From Methanobacterium_B sp963703015 (GTDB taxonomy: Archaea; Methanobacteriota; Methanobacteria; Methanobacteriales; Methanobacteriaceae), in NCBI GenBank assembly GCA_963703015.1, contig OY969779.1:1302001-1366000 (forward strand): a stretch of 64,000 bases of DNA. Direction: 5' to 3'. Under the pieces are notes generated by a model. That model was not told the origin of the DNA and ran no database searches. It saw nothing but the letters and a program-made list of their open reading frames with translations. Both the position numbers and the translations under genes were made by a program. Positions 26,577 through 35,481 of this stretch are shown in pieces. Each line of letters starts with the position of its first letter. Positions within the stretch are counted from its first letter, which is position 1.

Positions 26577-27919
26577 TCAATTTTGTTCACAGCCATCTTC
26601 ACTACTTTTTACCTTAATACCAATTGATAACAGTGTCAGTATTAAATAAATAATTGCCAAGTAGTAATAAAGTTCTTTGAAAGAATTAACACCAGAAGGA
26701 TAATCAATTACCAACGCTAAAACCGCTCCACCAATAAGAGAACCTGTATTTAATAATATATTCAACAAGGCCTGCCCAGATGCTCTTTCTTTTTGTTCAG
26801 TATCATCTAAAAATATGTAGTAAAGGGCGTTACCAACAATTGATGCATTACCCACACCAATCAGTATCAACGATAATTCAAATATATATAAACTGACTGA
26901 GTTGGCCAACATCAGCATTCCAAATACTGTAAATACTCCTCCAACAATCATAATTGGTTTGGCGCCTACCTTATCAAGCAATTTTCCAACAACCATAGTT
27001 GTTATTAAAGAAGATATTGTCATTGGAAGAATTGTGTAAGCTGCTGCAGAATAACTCAATCCAAAAGCAGTTGAAGCAAATGATGAGAAGAAATATGTGC
27101 CTGCCATTGCAAAATATCCAACTATCGTCACGATACTAACTATCAAAGTGTTCCTTTTTTTAAAAAGTTTTATTGGGATTATGGGTTCCAAAGATTTTCT
27201 TTCAATCAACCCGAACACTAAAGTTGAACCCAAAAATATCGTTAATAACTCCCATTTTATAACAAAATTGGAATAATTTCCCAAATTGAATATTAAATAT
27301 GCTAATGAAGCAATGGCAATTCCCAAAAAGACCATGCCTTTCCAATCAAATTCTAAATATTTTTCTGTTTTTTTACTTTGAGGAAGGAAGTATATTCCCA
27401 ATAAAACAACTATGAATGCCACAGGAACATTTATCATGAAAATCCAATGCCAACCAAATGTAACTAAAAATCCCGATATTGCAGGGCCTATTGCGTAAAC
27501 AATCGCAATAATTACTCCAAAAGCTCCAAGTATAGTTCCACGTGTTTCATCAAAATAATCACCAATAATTGTAATGGCCAACACCGATAAAACCGCACCA
27601 ATTCCTTGTAAAGCCCGGCCAAAAATTAAAACCTCGAAAGAATTGGAAAAAGCTGCAATTGTTGTTCCCAATAAAAATAAAACTGAATTTAATATGTAGA
27701 TATTTTTCTACCATATTTATCTGATAATTTGGCCATAATTGGCGTTGCAATCATTAAAAATAGAATTTCAATATTGAATATCCATGTTACTAAGCTTTCA
27801 TTGATTCCAAACGATCTTTGTATAGATTCCAGTATTGGACTTATTGTTGAACCATCAATGGCTATCAGTATTGCTCCAGCAAAAATAACTATCAATAAAC
27901 GTTTCCTTATATCCAACAC
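26577..27919 (-). pseudogene. MFS transporter (drug-exporter type) with a one-base frameshift
   Basis: The first 76 codons (GTG at 27919, GGAGGT upstream) encode membrane helices 1-2 and end DKYGRKISTY-stop; the next frame continues the same protein as NIYILNSVLFLLGTTIAAFSN and runs on for the rest of an MFS exporter with about 14 helices (GRALQGIGAVLSVLAITI is the DHA2-like motif). A run of five A on the coding strand (27703-27707) would restore the frame if it had six. So this is a recent pseudogene, a phase-variable gene or a sequencing error. It lies beside the nicotianamine synthase gene and AGTAATACTA elements, so a metallophore exporter role is a reasonable guess. Confidence 0.75.
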
Positions 27920-28043
27920 GTAATAACCTCCTTCACCAATATCATTCTAAAATATTCAATAATTGATTAAAGGTATTTTAAGCAAGTTGAACGCAAAATT
28001 TGTGGAATGGACATTTACCAATACTAACATTAAACGAGGAGGG

Positions 28044-28079
28044 TGTTGGGCATCAAATTTAGTTATTTGACACCCAACA
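28044..28079. promoter_or_regulatory. Long imperfect hairpin in the leader of the MFS gene
   Basis: TGTTGGGCATCAAAT (28044-28058) and ATTTGACACCCAACA (28065-28079) pair at 13 of 15 positions around the loop TTAGTT. It is richer in GC than its surroundings and lies 125 bases upstream of the leftward MFS start, so it would be in that mRNA's leader. It could be a regulatory RNA structure or a terminator/attenuator; there is no T-run beside it. Confidence 0.45.
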
Positions 28080-28151
28080 ATGTGGCTAGAAATATTTATT
28101 TGACTTGGTTTGATGCGTATATCATACAAAAATATCCTATTCCACCATACA

Positions 28152-28281
28152 AGTAATAATGCCTAATATTTACTTGTACAACAGACTGTTTAGACCTCCT
28201 ACCTTATAATACTATTTATTTTGATTTTAGTATTACTATTGATAAAAATTAAAGTCAATTGATAATAATCTACAGTAATAA
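28152..28281. promoter_or_regulatory. Cluster of AGTAATAC-type elements upstream of the MFS gene
   Basis: AGTAATAA at 28152, ATAATACTA at 28206, AGTATTACTA at 28229 and AGTAATAA at 28274. They lie in the 446-base gene-free interval between the MFS start (27919) and the stop of the nicotianamine synthase gene (28366). Same element family as upstream of cbiM and hmd. Confidence 0.5.
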
Positions 28282-28365
28282 AATTAAAGAAAAAATATCC
28301 GAGTTATCTGCAGCATACGTGAACTAATTCCAACATAAATAACGTATTATGACGCTGCTATCTAA

Positions 28366-29169
28366 CTAAATGACTTTCCGGATCAATACAGATGTATTGT
28401 TCACATCCCCCGAAGGAATAATCATCACTTCTTTATGGAATCCTCGAACTGCCTTTTCTGTAACTGGAGAATATAAAATGGCCCTCATACCAGTATATGT
28501 TCTGTAAATAATCGGTACAGATGTGTCCACCTCTTCCCATATATTTGAAAAAACTCTTTCCTTGGGTTCTGCCAGTGCCGCGACCATTATCACTGTGAAG
28601 TTACATGAAGTTATGGATGTTTCATCTCCCACCACTACCTGAATTTGAGAGTCTAAATCGAGTTTTTTAATTACGTTACGAGATACCTCTGCAACTTCAG
28701 GATTTACTTCCACACTTATACATTTTGAATTAAAAAGTTTATTTAAAAGGATCACTGTTAGGGGCAGGGGTCCTCCACCGATAAATACTACCTTCTGTTC
28801 AGGAGAAAATTTCACAAGTTTATTTTCATTTTTTATCAACCCAATGTAGCGTTCATAGAAATGAAAAGATTTTAAGGTGGACCATGGATCTTCAGATTCT
28901 AAAATTGCATTAGCATTTTCATTTTCTAATCTGGAGCCAATATTGACATAAAATTTTCTTATAAATTTGAGGGCTTTGTTCATCCTCTCATCATCTAGAA
29001 TGTGTTTTGCAGAATCAAAATCAATTATATTATCATGAGCAATCTCTTCCACCGAATCTAAAATTGGTATAATTTCAGATAAAGGTAATTCATTTAGTTC
29101 ATAATCCCCATATTCTTCAAGAGAATCTGCAATTGATATAATTTTATCCCAATATTTATAACAGCTCAT
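28366..29169 (-). CDS. Nicotianamine synthase family protein
   Basis: 267 residues. An N-terminal helical domain is followed by a methyltransferase-like Rossmann fold: VVFIGGGPLPLTVILLNKL (SAM-binding Gly-rich loop), ISVEVNPEVAEVSRNVI and VVGDETSITSCNFTVIMVAAL. This matches archaeal nicotianamine synthase, which transfers aminocarboxypropyl groups from SAM to make nicotianamine-like metal chelators; the M. thermautotrophicus homolog is well known. The product binds Ni, Co, Fe or Zn and may serve as a metallophore or cytosolic chelator. Ribosome binding site GGGAGA. Its neighbours are a Ni/Co importer, an MFS gene and the hmd/hcg cluster. Confidence 0.88.
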   Translation of the reverse strand: MSCYKYWDKIISIADSLEEYGDYELNELPLSEIIPILDSVEEIAHDNIIDFDSAKHILDDERMNKALKFIRKFYVNIGSRLENENANAILESEDPWSTLKSFHFYERYIGLIKNENKLVKFSPEQKVVFIGGGPLPLTVILLNKLFNSKCISVEVNPEVAEVSRNVIKKLDLDSQIQVVVGDETSITSCNFTVIMVAALAEPKERVFSNIWEEVDTSVPIIYRTYTGMRAILYSPVTEKAVRGFHKEVMIIPSGDVNNTSVLIRKVI

Positions 29170-29315
29170 TTACTATCTCCCTCATTTTTTCTTACTATAA
29201 ATCCAGTGTTATATTGTTAGTTTTAACAAAACTTTTTTTTCTAAAAACTAAGTAGAAAATTTTATATATTGATTCTAATTCTTAAATATATAATCATAAT
29301 ATAATACCTATGCAA

Positions 29316-29323
29316 AGTATTAC
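29316..29323. promoter_or_regulatory. AGTATTAC element between nicotianamine synthase and GNAT genes
   Basis: AGTATTACTAAT lies in the divergent interval, 57 bases before the GNAT gene and 147 bases before the nicotianamine synthase start; ATAATACC at 29301 may be a second half. It could serve either gene. Confidence 0.45.
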
Positions 29324-29372
29324 TAATCGCATTTGATGGCCATTAATTGTAATACACTTAAAGAGGAGTCAT

Positions 29373-29891
29373 ATGAGTAACTTTAGAGTAAAAGAACTAA
29401 AAAACATGGATATTCCAGTAAAAATCGTTCAAGAATTTCTTTTTAGAATGATCCGAAACGAATATAACTACGGATATATTCCCCAATATCATCAGGATAT
29501 TAAAAATATCGATGATTATTATCTTAATCCTGAAAGAAACAATTTTTATGTTGCTCTTCACAACGAAACCAATCAAATCTTAGGAACAGTAGGAGTGAGA
29601 TCCTATGATAAAGATTTTCCATTATTTAAAGGAATTTACTATCCCGAAATAACGGCCAGTATCTGGAGGGTATTTGTAGATAAACCATGGCGTAGGAATG
29701 GCGTTGCTTCTACATTGGTAGGTATGGCAGAAGAGTTTTGTCAAAATAAAGGTTATAAAAATATTTATCTCCACACCCACAAAACAGTGAATGGTTCCCT
29801 TGATTTTTGGTTGTCAAAAGATTACAGTGTTGTGGAGGATACTGAAAATGAATTAAGAACCGTACATATGGAAAAATCTCTTATTGTTTGA
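29373..29891 (+). CDS. GNAT-family N-acetyltransferase
   Basis: 172 residues. The acetyl-CoA-binding motif A is VFVDKPWRRNGVASTLVGMAEEFC (R/Q-x2-G-x-G/A type), preceded by beta4 with LGTVGVRSYD and followed by YKNIYLHTHKTVNGSLDFW. Substrate unknown. A strong ribosome binding site GAGGAG precedes the ATG. It is divergent from nicotianamine synthase with a shared operator-like element; modification of the metallophore is possible but only a guess. Confidence 0.85.
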   Translation: MSNFRVKELKNMDIPVKIVQEFLFRMIRNEYNYGYIPQYHQDIKNIDDYYLNPERNNFYVALHNETNQILGTVGVRSYDKDFPLFKGIYYPEITASIWRVFVDKPWRRNGVASTLVGMAEEFCQNKGYKNIYLHTHKTVNGSLDFWLSKDYSVVEDTENELRTVHMEKSLIV

Positions 29892-29920
29892 ATATTTCAA
29901 ACTAATAGGATAATAATCAT

Positions 29921-30436
29921 TTATGAAATTTTATAGTTTTTATCATTAATTACATCTATAACATCATCTAAAATTGTCACAGCTTTTTTTACTCCAGATA
30001 TCTGTCTTTTTTGAATAATATGTGAATCAACGCAGCGAAGATCGGCATATACATCTGTTGTAGTTTTAATGGTAAGAGTATCAGTTGAAATAGCAATAGC
30101 TCCTTTTCCAACACCGGCGGTGGTTCCAATACCTATATCTGCATTTGTAATTTCTTTAACTCTTTTGGCCATGAGTACTGCCACTTTTAGATCATCTTCC
30201 TCTGTGTAAACTTTAATATTGTTCAACAATTCTAGGGGTTCTGGAGGATCCAAATTTAAAACTGATTTCAAAGCAGCCAATGTTGGAATGAATAAACCAC
30301 ATAACAAAGAGATATCATGTTTACTTTTCATGTATTTAGGAGCTAAATCGCCCTGATACTCCATTGAAGATTTATGTATTTCACGAGCTATTATCCCGTG
30401 GGTAAAACATTCTGCTGTTGCAATTTTGACTGTTAT
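29921..30436 (-). CDS. hcgF: HcgF, FeGP-cofactor biosynthesis protein (non-standard ATA start proposed)
   Basis: The first ATG (30364) gives only 147 residues and lacks the conserved N-terminus. Upstream, in frame, the sequence reads TVKIATAECFTHGIIAREIH, the expected HcgF start with the cysteine that forms a thioester with the guanylylpyridinol carboxylate. The in-frame stop TAA lies right before it and no ATG/GTG/TTG occurs in between; an ATA codon at 30436 sits six bases after a perfect GGAGGA. I therefore place the start there (172 codons including stop). HcgF activates the pyridinol carboxylate in synthesis of the iron-guanylylpyridinol cofactor of Hmd. It follows hcgE by 21 bases. Confidence 0.82.
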   Translation of the reverse strand: MTVKIATAECFTHGIIAREIHKSSMEYQGDLAPKYMKSKHDISLLCGLFIPTLAALKSVLNLDPPEPLELLNNIKVYTEEDDLKVAVLMAKRVKEITNADIGIGTTAGVGKGAIAISTDTLTIKTTTDVYADLRCVDSHIIQKRQISGVKKAVTILDDVIDVINDKNYKIS

Positions 30437-30457
30437 TTAAAATCCTCCATAAATTAT

Positions 30458-31090
30458 TTATTTCCATCCATTTAGAGATTTAAGTATTTCTTTTGTTGTC
30501 ACATTGGCAAGTTCATCTAATACGTAGGGAGTTATGGGAACATCATCTTCAATGAACTTTCCAGTGGTGATAATTTTGTGGTTCGAGTTAATTCCGTATT
30601 TATTTAACTCTCGAACTATGGGATTATCTGTTGATGCTTCGGAGATGTCCATAACTTCTATTTCTTCATCTCCAATTCCAAATACTCCTGCAGTACTTAT
30701 TGTTTTCGCACCTATCTCTTGGGCTTTCTTAATGATCATTGCTGTAGTTTCCAATGTGTCTCCACCAGCTATCTGAATACTTACAACATCACCCTCCACA
30801 ATATCCAAATTTTCTGGAGTTATATCCTCTTTCACGGGAAACACATCCTTAATTCCCTTAAATTCTTTTAAAAGATCCACTTTGTAATCTCCGATCTTCC
30901 CACCCTTCATTTTGAAGATAATATCTCCATCAGAGATCTTTTGGGCATCTATAACTACAATTTTTTTAGGACCTCCCCTATGAATCTGGGTTAAATTTAT
31001 ACCAGTTCTGAGGCCTAATCTACCAAAACCAACCAATGTTACGTGACCCTTCGGTACTTTGCTGTTTTCTATTTCTTCTAATTTATTCAA
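30458..31090 (-). CDS. hcgE: HcgE, ThiF/E1-like adenylating enzyme for FeGP cofactor
   Basis: About 210 residues of the ThiF/ubiquitin-activating E1 fold: HVTLVGFGRLGLRTGINLTQ is the nucleotide-binding loop and KIVVIDAQKI follows. HcgE adenylates the carboxylate of guanylylpyridinol so that HcgF can form its thioester. The ATG at 31123 has no ribosome binding site, whereas AGGAGG lies inside that reading frame nine bases before a TTG at 31090; I use the TTG, with the ATG as alternative. hcgE and hcgF form an operon separate from hcgD, with an AGTATTAC element upstream. Confidence 0.85.
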   Translation of the reverse strand: MNKLEEIENSKVPKGHVTLVGFGRLGLRTGINLTQIHRGGPKKIVVIDAQKISDGDIIFKMKGGKIGDYKVDLLKEFKGIKDVFPVKEDITPENLDIVEGDVVSIQIAGGDTLETTAMIIKKAQEIGAKTISTAGVFGIGDEEIEVMDISEASTDNPIVRELNKYGINSNHKIITTGKFIEDDVPITPYVLDELANVTTKEILKSLNGWK

Positions 31091-31297
31091 AAAAAACTGC
31101 CTCCTTTGTTGTATAAGGGACATCTAATTAGGAAATACATTTGAGCGAAAAATGATTGTTCTTCATTAGATGTCCCGAAGTTGATACAATCTTCCGAATT
31201 TTAAACCCAATATGGGAAATTCTTTATTTTGGTGGTGAGGAGATGACCCCCAAATTTCAGTTAGGTAACAAGTGTTATAAATACTTTTTTACTAAAA

Positions 31298-31305
31298 AGT
31301 ATTAC
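31298..31305. promoter_or_regulatory. AGTATTAC element upstream of hcgEF
   Basis: AAAAAGTATTACTATAA lies in the 225-base gap between hcgD and hcgE, about 180-210 bases before the hcgE start, so hcgEF may have its own regulated promoter. The match to the consensus is complete over AGTATTACTA. Confidence 0.5.
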
Positions 31306-31347
31306 TATAATTGCTTTTTAACCCTTGATTTGAATACCGTCATATTA

Positions 31348-32049
31348 TCACTTAATATAAACCTTCCATGGAAAAGTAGGGTATTCGAATTCTACAATAC
31401 AGTCAAATTTCGAAATTAATTGACAAAGTCTTAAAAGACCAGGTATCTCAGTTGCTTGGTGTGTCGCATCAATAACAGAAATACCTGCCGATTTAGCTAC
31501 TATAGCTCCTTTGTGTGTCAAATCACCAGATAATATTAAATCTGCTCCTTTTTTATGAGCCAAAGTTATATATTCTGGATTTAAACCAAAACCAGATATG
31601 ATCGCAACTTTTCTTAAATGTTCTTCGTTACCCTTAATCAGTTTAAGATGATCTGCCATTAGTACTCGTGAAGCATGGCTATAAAAATCATTGAGTGTTG
31701 CATCAACAGCACATAATCTCCCTATACCATTACTTTCATCAAAATGACTTAAAACTTCCAAATTCAAAATATCAGCAAGTGCATCATTAGCACCACCCTG
31801 AACCACATCCCAATTAGAATGCAATACATATGTTGGGATTTTGGGAGTTACTACAGGAGGGTGGTGTGATATCAGCAGATCAAATCCCGATATTTGGGTT
31901 TCTGATTGATAATCCAACACAACTAATACTTTTTTTACATCCAAATTATCAGGATCTCCCGGACCTATAAATCCAACAATATCATTAGTTACAGTGAGTT
32001 CTCTCGGAACTTCCATTTCCAGTCTCTCAAAAAGTTTAGAAGCTAACAT
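31348..32049 (-). CDS. hcgD: HcgD, Nif3-like iron protein of FeGP-cofactor synthesis
   Basis: 234 residues of the Nif3/NIF3L1 family with dinuclear metal ligands: GFDLLISHHPPVV (two His) and the C-terminal VIDATHQATEIPG (His, Glu). HcgD is thought to supply iron to the guanylylpyridinol precursor. I start at the ATG at 32049 (MLASKLFERL), with GGTGG just upstream, which overlaps the end of hcgC by 14 bases; an earlier in-frame start at 32067 is less likely. Confidence 0.9.
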   Translation of the reverse strand: MLASKLFERLEMEVPRELTVTNDIVGFIGPGDPDNLDVKKVLVVLDYQSETQISGFDLLISHHPPVVTPKIPTYVLHSNWDVVQGGANDALADILNLEVLSHFDESNGIGRLCAVDATLNDFYSHASRVLMADHLKLIKGNEEHLRKVAIISGFGLNPEYITLAHKKGADLILSGDLTHKGAIVAKSAGISVIDATHQATEIPGLLRLCQLISKFDCIVEFEYPTFPWKVYIK

Positions 32050-32809
32050 CTTCCACCGTTGATTCAATTTTATCCAGATGTTTCTCTATGTAAATATCCG
32101 GAGACAATGCATGTACAGATGATACAACCATTGCAGGCCGTTTAATAAGATTCATAAACTTATTACAATCCTTTTCTTTAAAAAGAACTCCTTCATAAAA
32201 GCTCATTGCTGCCACTCCATAAAGTACTCCTTCAGTATTTAAAATATCTTCCAAGCTTCTTCTTAGAACTTCAATCGTCAAGGTCATGGTCCCGGATGTC
32301 TTAGAATTTAAACCGAATGTTCGTAGGATACCCTTGTTTGGAGATTTGGCAGTTGTTAACCTTTGATCTATGTTATTTTTGTTATTAATAAGCTGATCAC
32401 TACCATCAGAAGTTGGATCTTCAATTAAAAAAATATTTGAATCAACATACTTATGCACTGATTCTGAACTCATACCACCTAACCCGGTTGTGTCCACAAC
32501 AAGATCTGCTCCCTTTAGTTGTTTTAAATCATCGGAAAACTCAACATCACAAGGTATGAGATCCTTTAGGTGGGGATTTATATCTACAACAGTGACTTCA
32601 GAAAATTTACTACATGTTTCTGCGAGTTTTATTCCAGTTAAATAAGTGCCCACGATTGCGGTGTGATTAACCTCCAAATTTTTGGTTTCAATCCATTTTT
32701 CAAGTGCCTCACATTTCTTTTCAGTGATAGTGTTGATCAAGTCTTCCACATGGTGTCCTGAGTACATGCTGAAAACTTCACCAGTTATTCCACGCTCTTT
32801 TATAATCAT
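32036..32809 (-). CDS. hcgC: HcgC, SAM-dependent pyridinol methyltransferase
   Basis: 257 residues. The Rossmann nucleotide site includes TAIVGTYLTGIKLAETC and VTVVDINPHL, followed by DLVVDTTGLGGMSSESV. HcgC methylates C3 of the pyridinol during FeGP-cofactor synthesis using S-adenosylmethionine. It is one base from hcgB, whose last codons contain its AGGAGG ribosome binding site, so translation is coupled. Length agrees with known HcgC. Confidence 0.9.
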   Translation of the reverse strand: MIIKERGITGEVFSMYSGHHVEDLINTITEKKCEALEKWIETKNLEVNHTAIVGTYLTGIKLAETCSKFSEVTVVDINPHLKDLIPCDVEFSDDLKQLKGADLVVDTTGLGGMSSESVHKYVDSNIFLIEDPTSDGSDQLINNKNNIDQRLTTAKSPNKGILRTFGLNSKTSGTMTLTIEVLRRSLEDILNTEGVLYGVAAMSFYEGVLFKEKDCNKFMNLIKRPAMVVSSVHALSPDIYIEKHLDKIESTVEDVSF

Positions 32810-32810
32810 T

Positions 32811-33284
32811 TTATCCTCCTAATCCAATTCTATCAAGGAGATGAATTATTTCGTCTGTTACTGCATCTTCTAATTTTTTCCTATGAACTACGTGAGATTT
32901 AGAAAGGGCTGCTGAGAGAACTCTTCCCTTATTATCCATTAATACCATCATAGAACCTGAACCTGGTACTCCAAGTCGCCCCCTTGCAATTATAAGGTCA
33001 CAATCATGTAAGTCCAATGCCATTATGGCTTTTGAAATTGCTGGCATGCGTGTAAGATCTGCACAATAAGTTGGTAAGCTAATAGTTTCTGCTTGAGGCA
33101 AATTGAAACTATTCAATACTTCATTAATCACGTTAATTTTAGTTTGGTTGGTTGTTGGGATGAGTATTTTTTTGGAGGAAAGAACATATTCCTTAATTGC
33201 CTCTAATTCTTCTTCTTTATCCCCAAAACGCTGCCCATTAACAGATTCATTGTAAGCAATTTTGATTTTTTCTTGGAAAGTCAT
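32811..33284 (-). CDS. hcgB: HcgB, guanylylpyridinol-forming guanylyltransferase
   Basis: 157 residues. IPTTNQTKINVINEVL near residue 42 and DLIIARGRLGVPGSGSMMVL are the conserved blocks; the fold is related to ITP pyrophosphatases. HcgB joins GMP from GTP to the pyridinol. It lies nine bases downstream of hcgA. The TKIN and GRLGVPGSGS segments probably bind the nucleotide. Confidence 0.9.
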   Translation of the reverse strand: MTFQEKIKIAYNESVNGQRFGDKEEELEAIKEYVLSSKKILIPTTNQTKINVINEVLNSFNLPQAETISLPTYCADLTRMPAISKAIMALDLHDCDLIIARGRLGVPGSGSMMVLMDNKGRVLSAALSKSHVVHRKKLEDAVTDEIIHLLDRIGLGG

Positions 33285-33293
33285 GAATAACTC

Positions 33294-34289
33294 CTATACT
33301 TCTGGCTTAAGTCCCATTTCCCTTACACAACTTACGACCTCATTGAAGTTTCCATATGAGGGGGATCCAACTCCTTTAACTTCGTTAGGATACCGATCAG
33401 GAATTACTGTTGCAAGGTTGTCTGCCCCTGCAAGTAAGGAATGTTTAACATTTTCTGGACCAATGGTTGGTGTTGGTACTGTTATCCTTATATCCGGAAA
33501 CATCAATCGAACAATAGCTATGGTTTTCATTTGTTCTTCCAGACTGCATGGAGGATGATATTCCATAGGAGTGCCCCTGTATGGATTGAAGCCCATAATT
33601 GGAATTTCTCCCAGTGTTGGAAATTCTTTAAGGAAAAATAGGTGATTTACTCTATCCTGATAAGATTCTCCTAATCCAATTAGGAGTCCTGAAGAAAGTT
33701 CAATTCCGGTTTCACAAATCATTGCACAACTTCTAATCCGTTCCTTAAGACGTTCTCCAGGTTTTAGTTGTTTAAAAAGTTTCAAATTTGTTGTTTCTAA
33801 GTTACAGCACACAGTATCTGTTTCATAATTTGCCATTTTGTTTAATGCATCTTGATTCAGGTCAGTCCCAACGTTAACCAGTAGTTCCAGAGACGTGTTT
33901 TCTTTAACTATTCTACTTGCATTCACAGCTTGCTGTCCCTGATATCCATGGGCACCGGAACAACTCACCCGAGGAATTCCTGCTTCTTCAATCACTTGAA
34001 CTATATTTAAAATTTCTTGATCAGTTTTGTAAAAGGGATCATAATAACCATCAAAGGAAGTTTCTGCTGCAAAACCACAGTATTTACATTTGGGTGTGAC
34101 TTTGCAAATATTCGTTAAATGTACAGTTGATGTGAGCTTAATAGATTTATTTTTAGAATTTCTTATATCATATGCAGTTTCTTTAAGTTTAGTTATATCT
34201 TCAGCAGAATTTAAATTAAACAAGTACAAAATATCGTCTTTTGTTAATTCTTCCTCTCTTAAAGCTTTTTTGATGATTTTATTTATCAA
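33294..34289 (-). CDS. hcgA: HcgA, radical SAM enzyme of FeGP-cofactor synthesis
   Basis: 331 residues, BioB/HydE-like radical SAM barrel. The cluster motif is CKVTPKCKYC, that is C-x5-C-x2-C, the unusual spacing known for HcgA rather than the normal C-x3-C-x2-C. LSSGLLIGLGES and FNPYRGTPMEYHPP follow. HcgA is believed to build the pyridinol skeleton. The start is TTG at 34289, five bases after AAGGTGA. First gene after hmd, separated by a T11 run. Confidence 0.92.
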   Translation of the reverse strand: MINKIIKKALREEELTKDDILYLFNLNSAEDITKLKETAYDIRNSKNKSIKLTSTVHLTNICKVTPKCKYCGFAAETSFDGYYDPFYKTDQEILNIVQVIEEAGIPRVSCSGAHGYQGQQAVNASRIVKENTSLELLVNVGTDLNQDALNKMANYETDTVCCNLETTNLKLFKQLKPGERLKERIRSCAMICETGIELSSGLLIGLGESYQDRVNHLFFLKEFPTLGEIPIMGFNPYRGTPMEYHPPCSLEEQMKTIAIVRLMFPDIRITVPTPTIGPENVKHSLLAGADNLATVIPDRYPNEVKGVGSPSYGNFNEVVSCVREMGLKPEV

Positions 34290-34377
34290 TTTTTCACCTT
34301 ACTATTTTTGTAAATTGATGGGTTGATCAAAGGGAATTGATTATTTTGCTCCTAAATTAATGTTTGATTTAAAGTTT

Positions 34378-34388
34378 AAAAAAAAAAA
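34378..34388 (-). terminator. T11 run after hmd
   Basis: On the coding (minus) strand the gap between hmd and hcgA has 11 consecutive T, 14 bases after the hmd stop. Archaeal termination often uses such runs, so hmd would mostly be terminated here with partial read-through into hcgABCD, giving far more Hmd than biosynthesis enzymes. Confidence 0.55.
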
Positions 34389-34401
34389 TAAGGAGAGGTA
34401 T

Positions 34402-35463
34402 TTATTTAGAAATTTTACAGGTTGGCCCTTTGCCTTTCCTCTTTTCTAAAACATCAAGAACAGAAGGTAGTACTTCTGCAGCAGCACCAAAGTTCATTGA
34501 ATCAGCAGTTCCAAGTAAAGCACCTGGATCCAATTTTTCTTCCATATGATCAATTCCTGCATTGTTCATCAAATCAGTTATCTGAGATAATGATTCTTTT
34601 GCCATCATTTGAGCAAATCCTGCTGGGGCTCCTAATACATTCATAACTGAATCTCGATAGCTTAATATTCCTGCATAGGTTATTGCTGTGAGTGCTGAGC
34701 ACATATCACATACTGGACCTAAGAGTTCAGCAGGCAGTTTATAAGCATCTCCCCTTGCAGCTATTCCCCAATCAACCAAATTACAAATTGCTTCTTCAGA
34801 TGCATATCCTTCTGCAACGTATACCTGTCCTTTCATTTCAGGTACTGCGCCAGGATGGTATGAAGATATGTTAAATTTAGGAGCAACATTCATTTCATCA
34901 CTACTTAAATCTTCAAAAATCTTCTGGAACATGGTTGTTGGTACTGTACAAGCATGGGTTAAAATGGCACCTTCTTTGATTTCATCTGCAAATTTTTTGA
35001 TTATGCCCATCTGCATGTCACCTTTAGGGAACCAAGTCATGATCCAATCCGCATCCTGAACCGCTTCTCTATCATCAGTGGTTACCTCAAATCCTAGATC
35101 TTCAGGGTGTGTGAAATGAATTGCACCTTTTGGAGGCTTTGGAAGATCCTTTGCTACCTGATTTACTTTCTCACGAATTTGTGGCATTATACTCTCAGGA
35201 TTTTCCTTGTGTGCTTCTATAACCTTTTCATATTCAAAGTCATCAATGACTGTGAACTCATTGTCAAAGACTGGATCAGATATAACCACTTCATCTACAC
35301 CAGCCAATTCCATGAGTTCAGCACCCATGGTAATAGTTGAGTGTGTCATAGCTATTTCAGGTTTTCCAACTTTTTCTGCTACTTCACAGGCTCGGCTGAA
35401 ATTTGTTATCCCACTTGCTGCGTGGGTTCGATAACATCCTGCACCTAATATTGCAAGTTTCAT
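34402..35463 (-). CDS. hmd: [Fe]-hydrogenase, H2-forming methylene-H4MPT dehydrogenase
   Basis: 353 residues, full length. LAILGAGCYRTHAASGITNF at the N-terminus is the nucleotide-type fold holding the FeGP cofactor; the iron-ligand cysteine is in AILTHACTVPTTMFQ. The enzyme reduces methenyl-tetrahydromethanopterin directly with H2 and contains no nickel; in Methanothermobacter it rises under nickel limitation. Followed by hcgA-D. AAAGGAGTGAT precedes the ATG, and the upstream region holds AGTAATACTA elements (35482-35597). Confidence 0.97.
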   Translation of the reverse strand: MKLAILGAGCYRTHAASGITNFSRACEVAEKVGKPEIAMTHSTITMGAELMELAGVDEVVISDPVFDNEFTVIDDFEYEKVIEAHKENPESIMPQIREKVNQVAKDLPKPPKGAIHFTHPEDLGFEVTTDDREAVQDADWIMTWFPKGDMQMGIIKKFADEIKEGAILTHACTVPTTMFQKIFEDLSSDEMNVAPKFNISSYHPGAVPEMKGQVYVAEGYASEEAICNLVDWGIAARGDAYKLPAELLGPVCDMCSALTAITYAGILSYRDSVMNVLGAPAGFAQMMAKESLSQITDLMNNAGIDHMEEKLDPGALLGTADSMNFGAAAEVLPSVLDVLEKRKGKGPTCKISK

Positions 35464-35481
35464 ACTATCACTCCTTTTTTT

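Noticed and set aside
26446..26649. 67-codon + strand open frame between cbiO and the MFS gene
   Set aside because: It overlaps the end of the MFS gene, has no ribosome binding site and has no recognisable protein character.
31243..31420. Possible small + strand gene starting ATGACCCCC after GGTGGTGAGGAG
   Set aside because: The ribosome binding site is good, but the frame runs antisense into hcgD and the peptide looks non-coding; it also spans the operator element.
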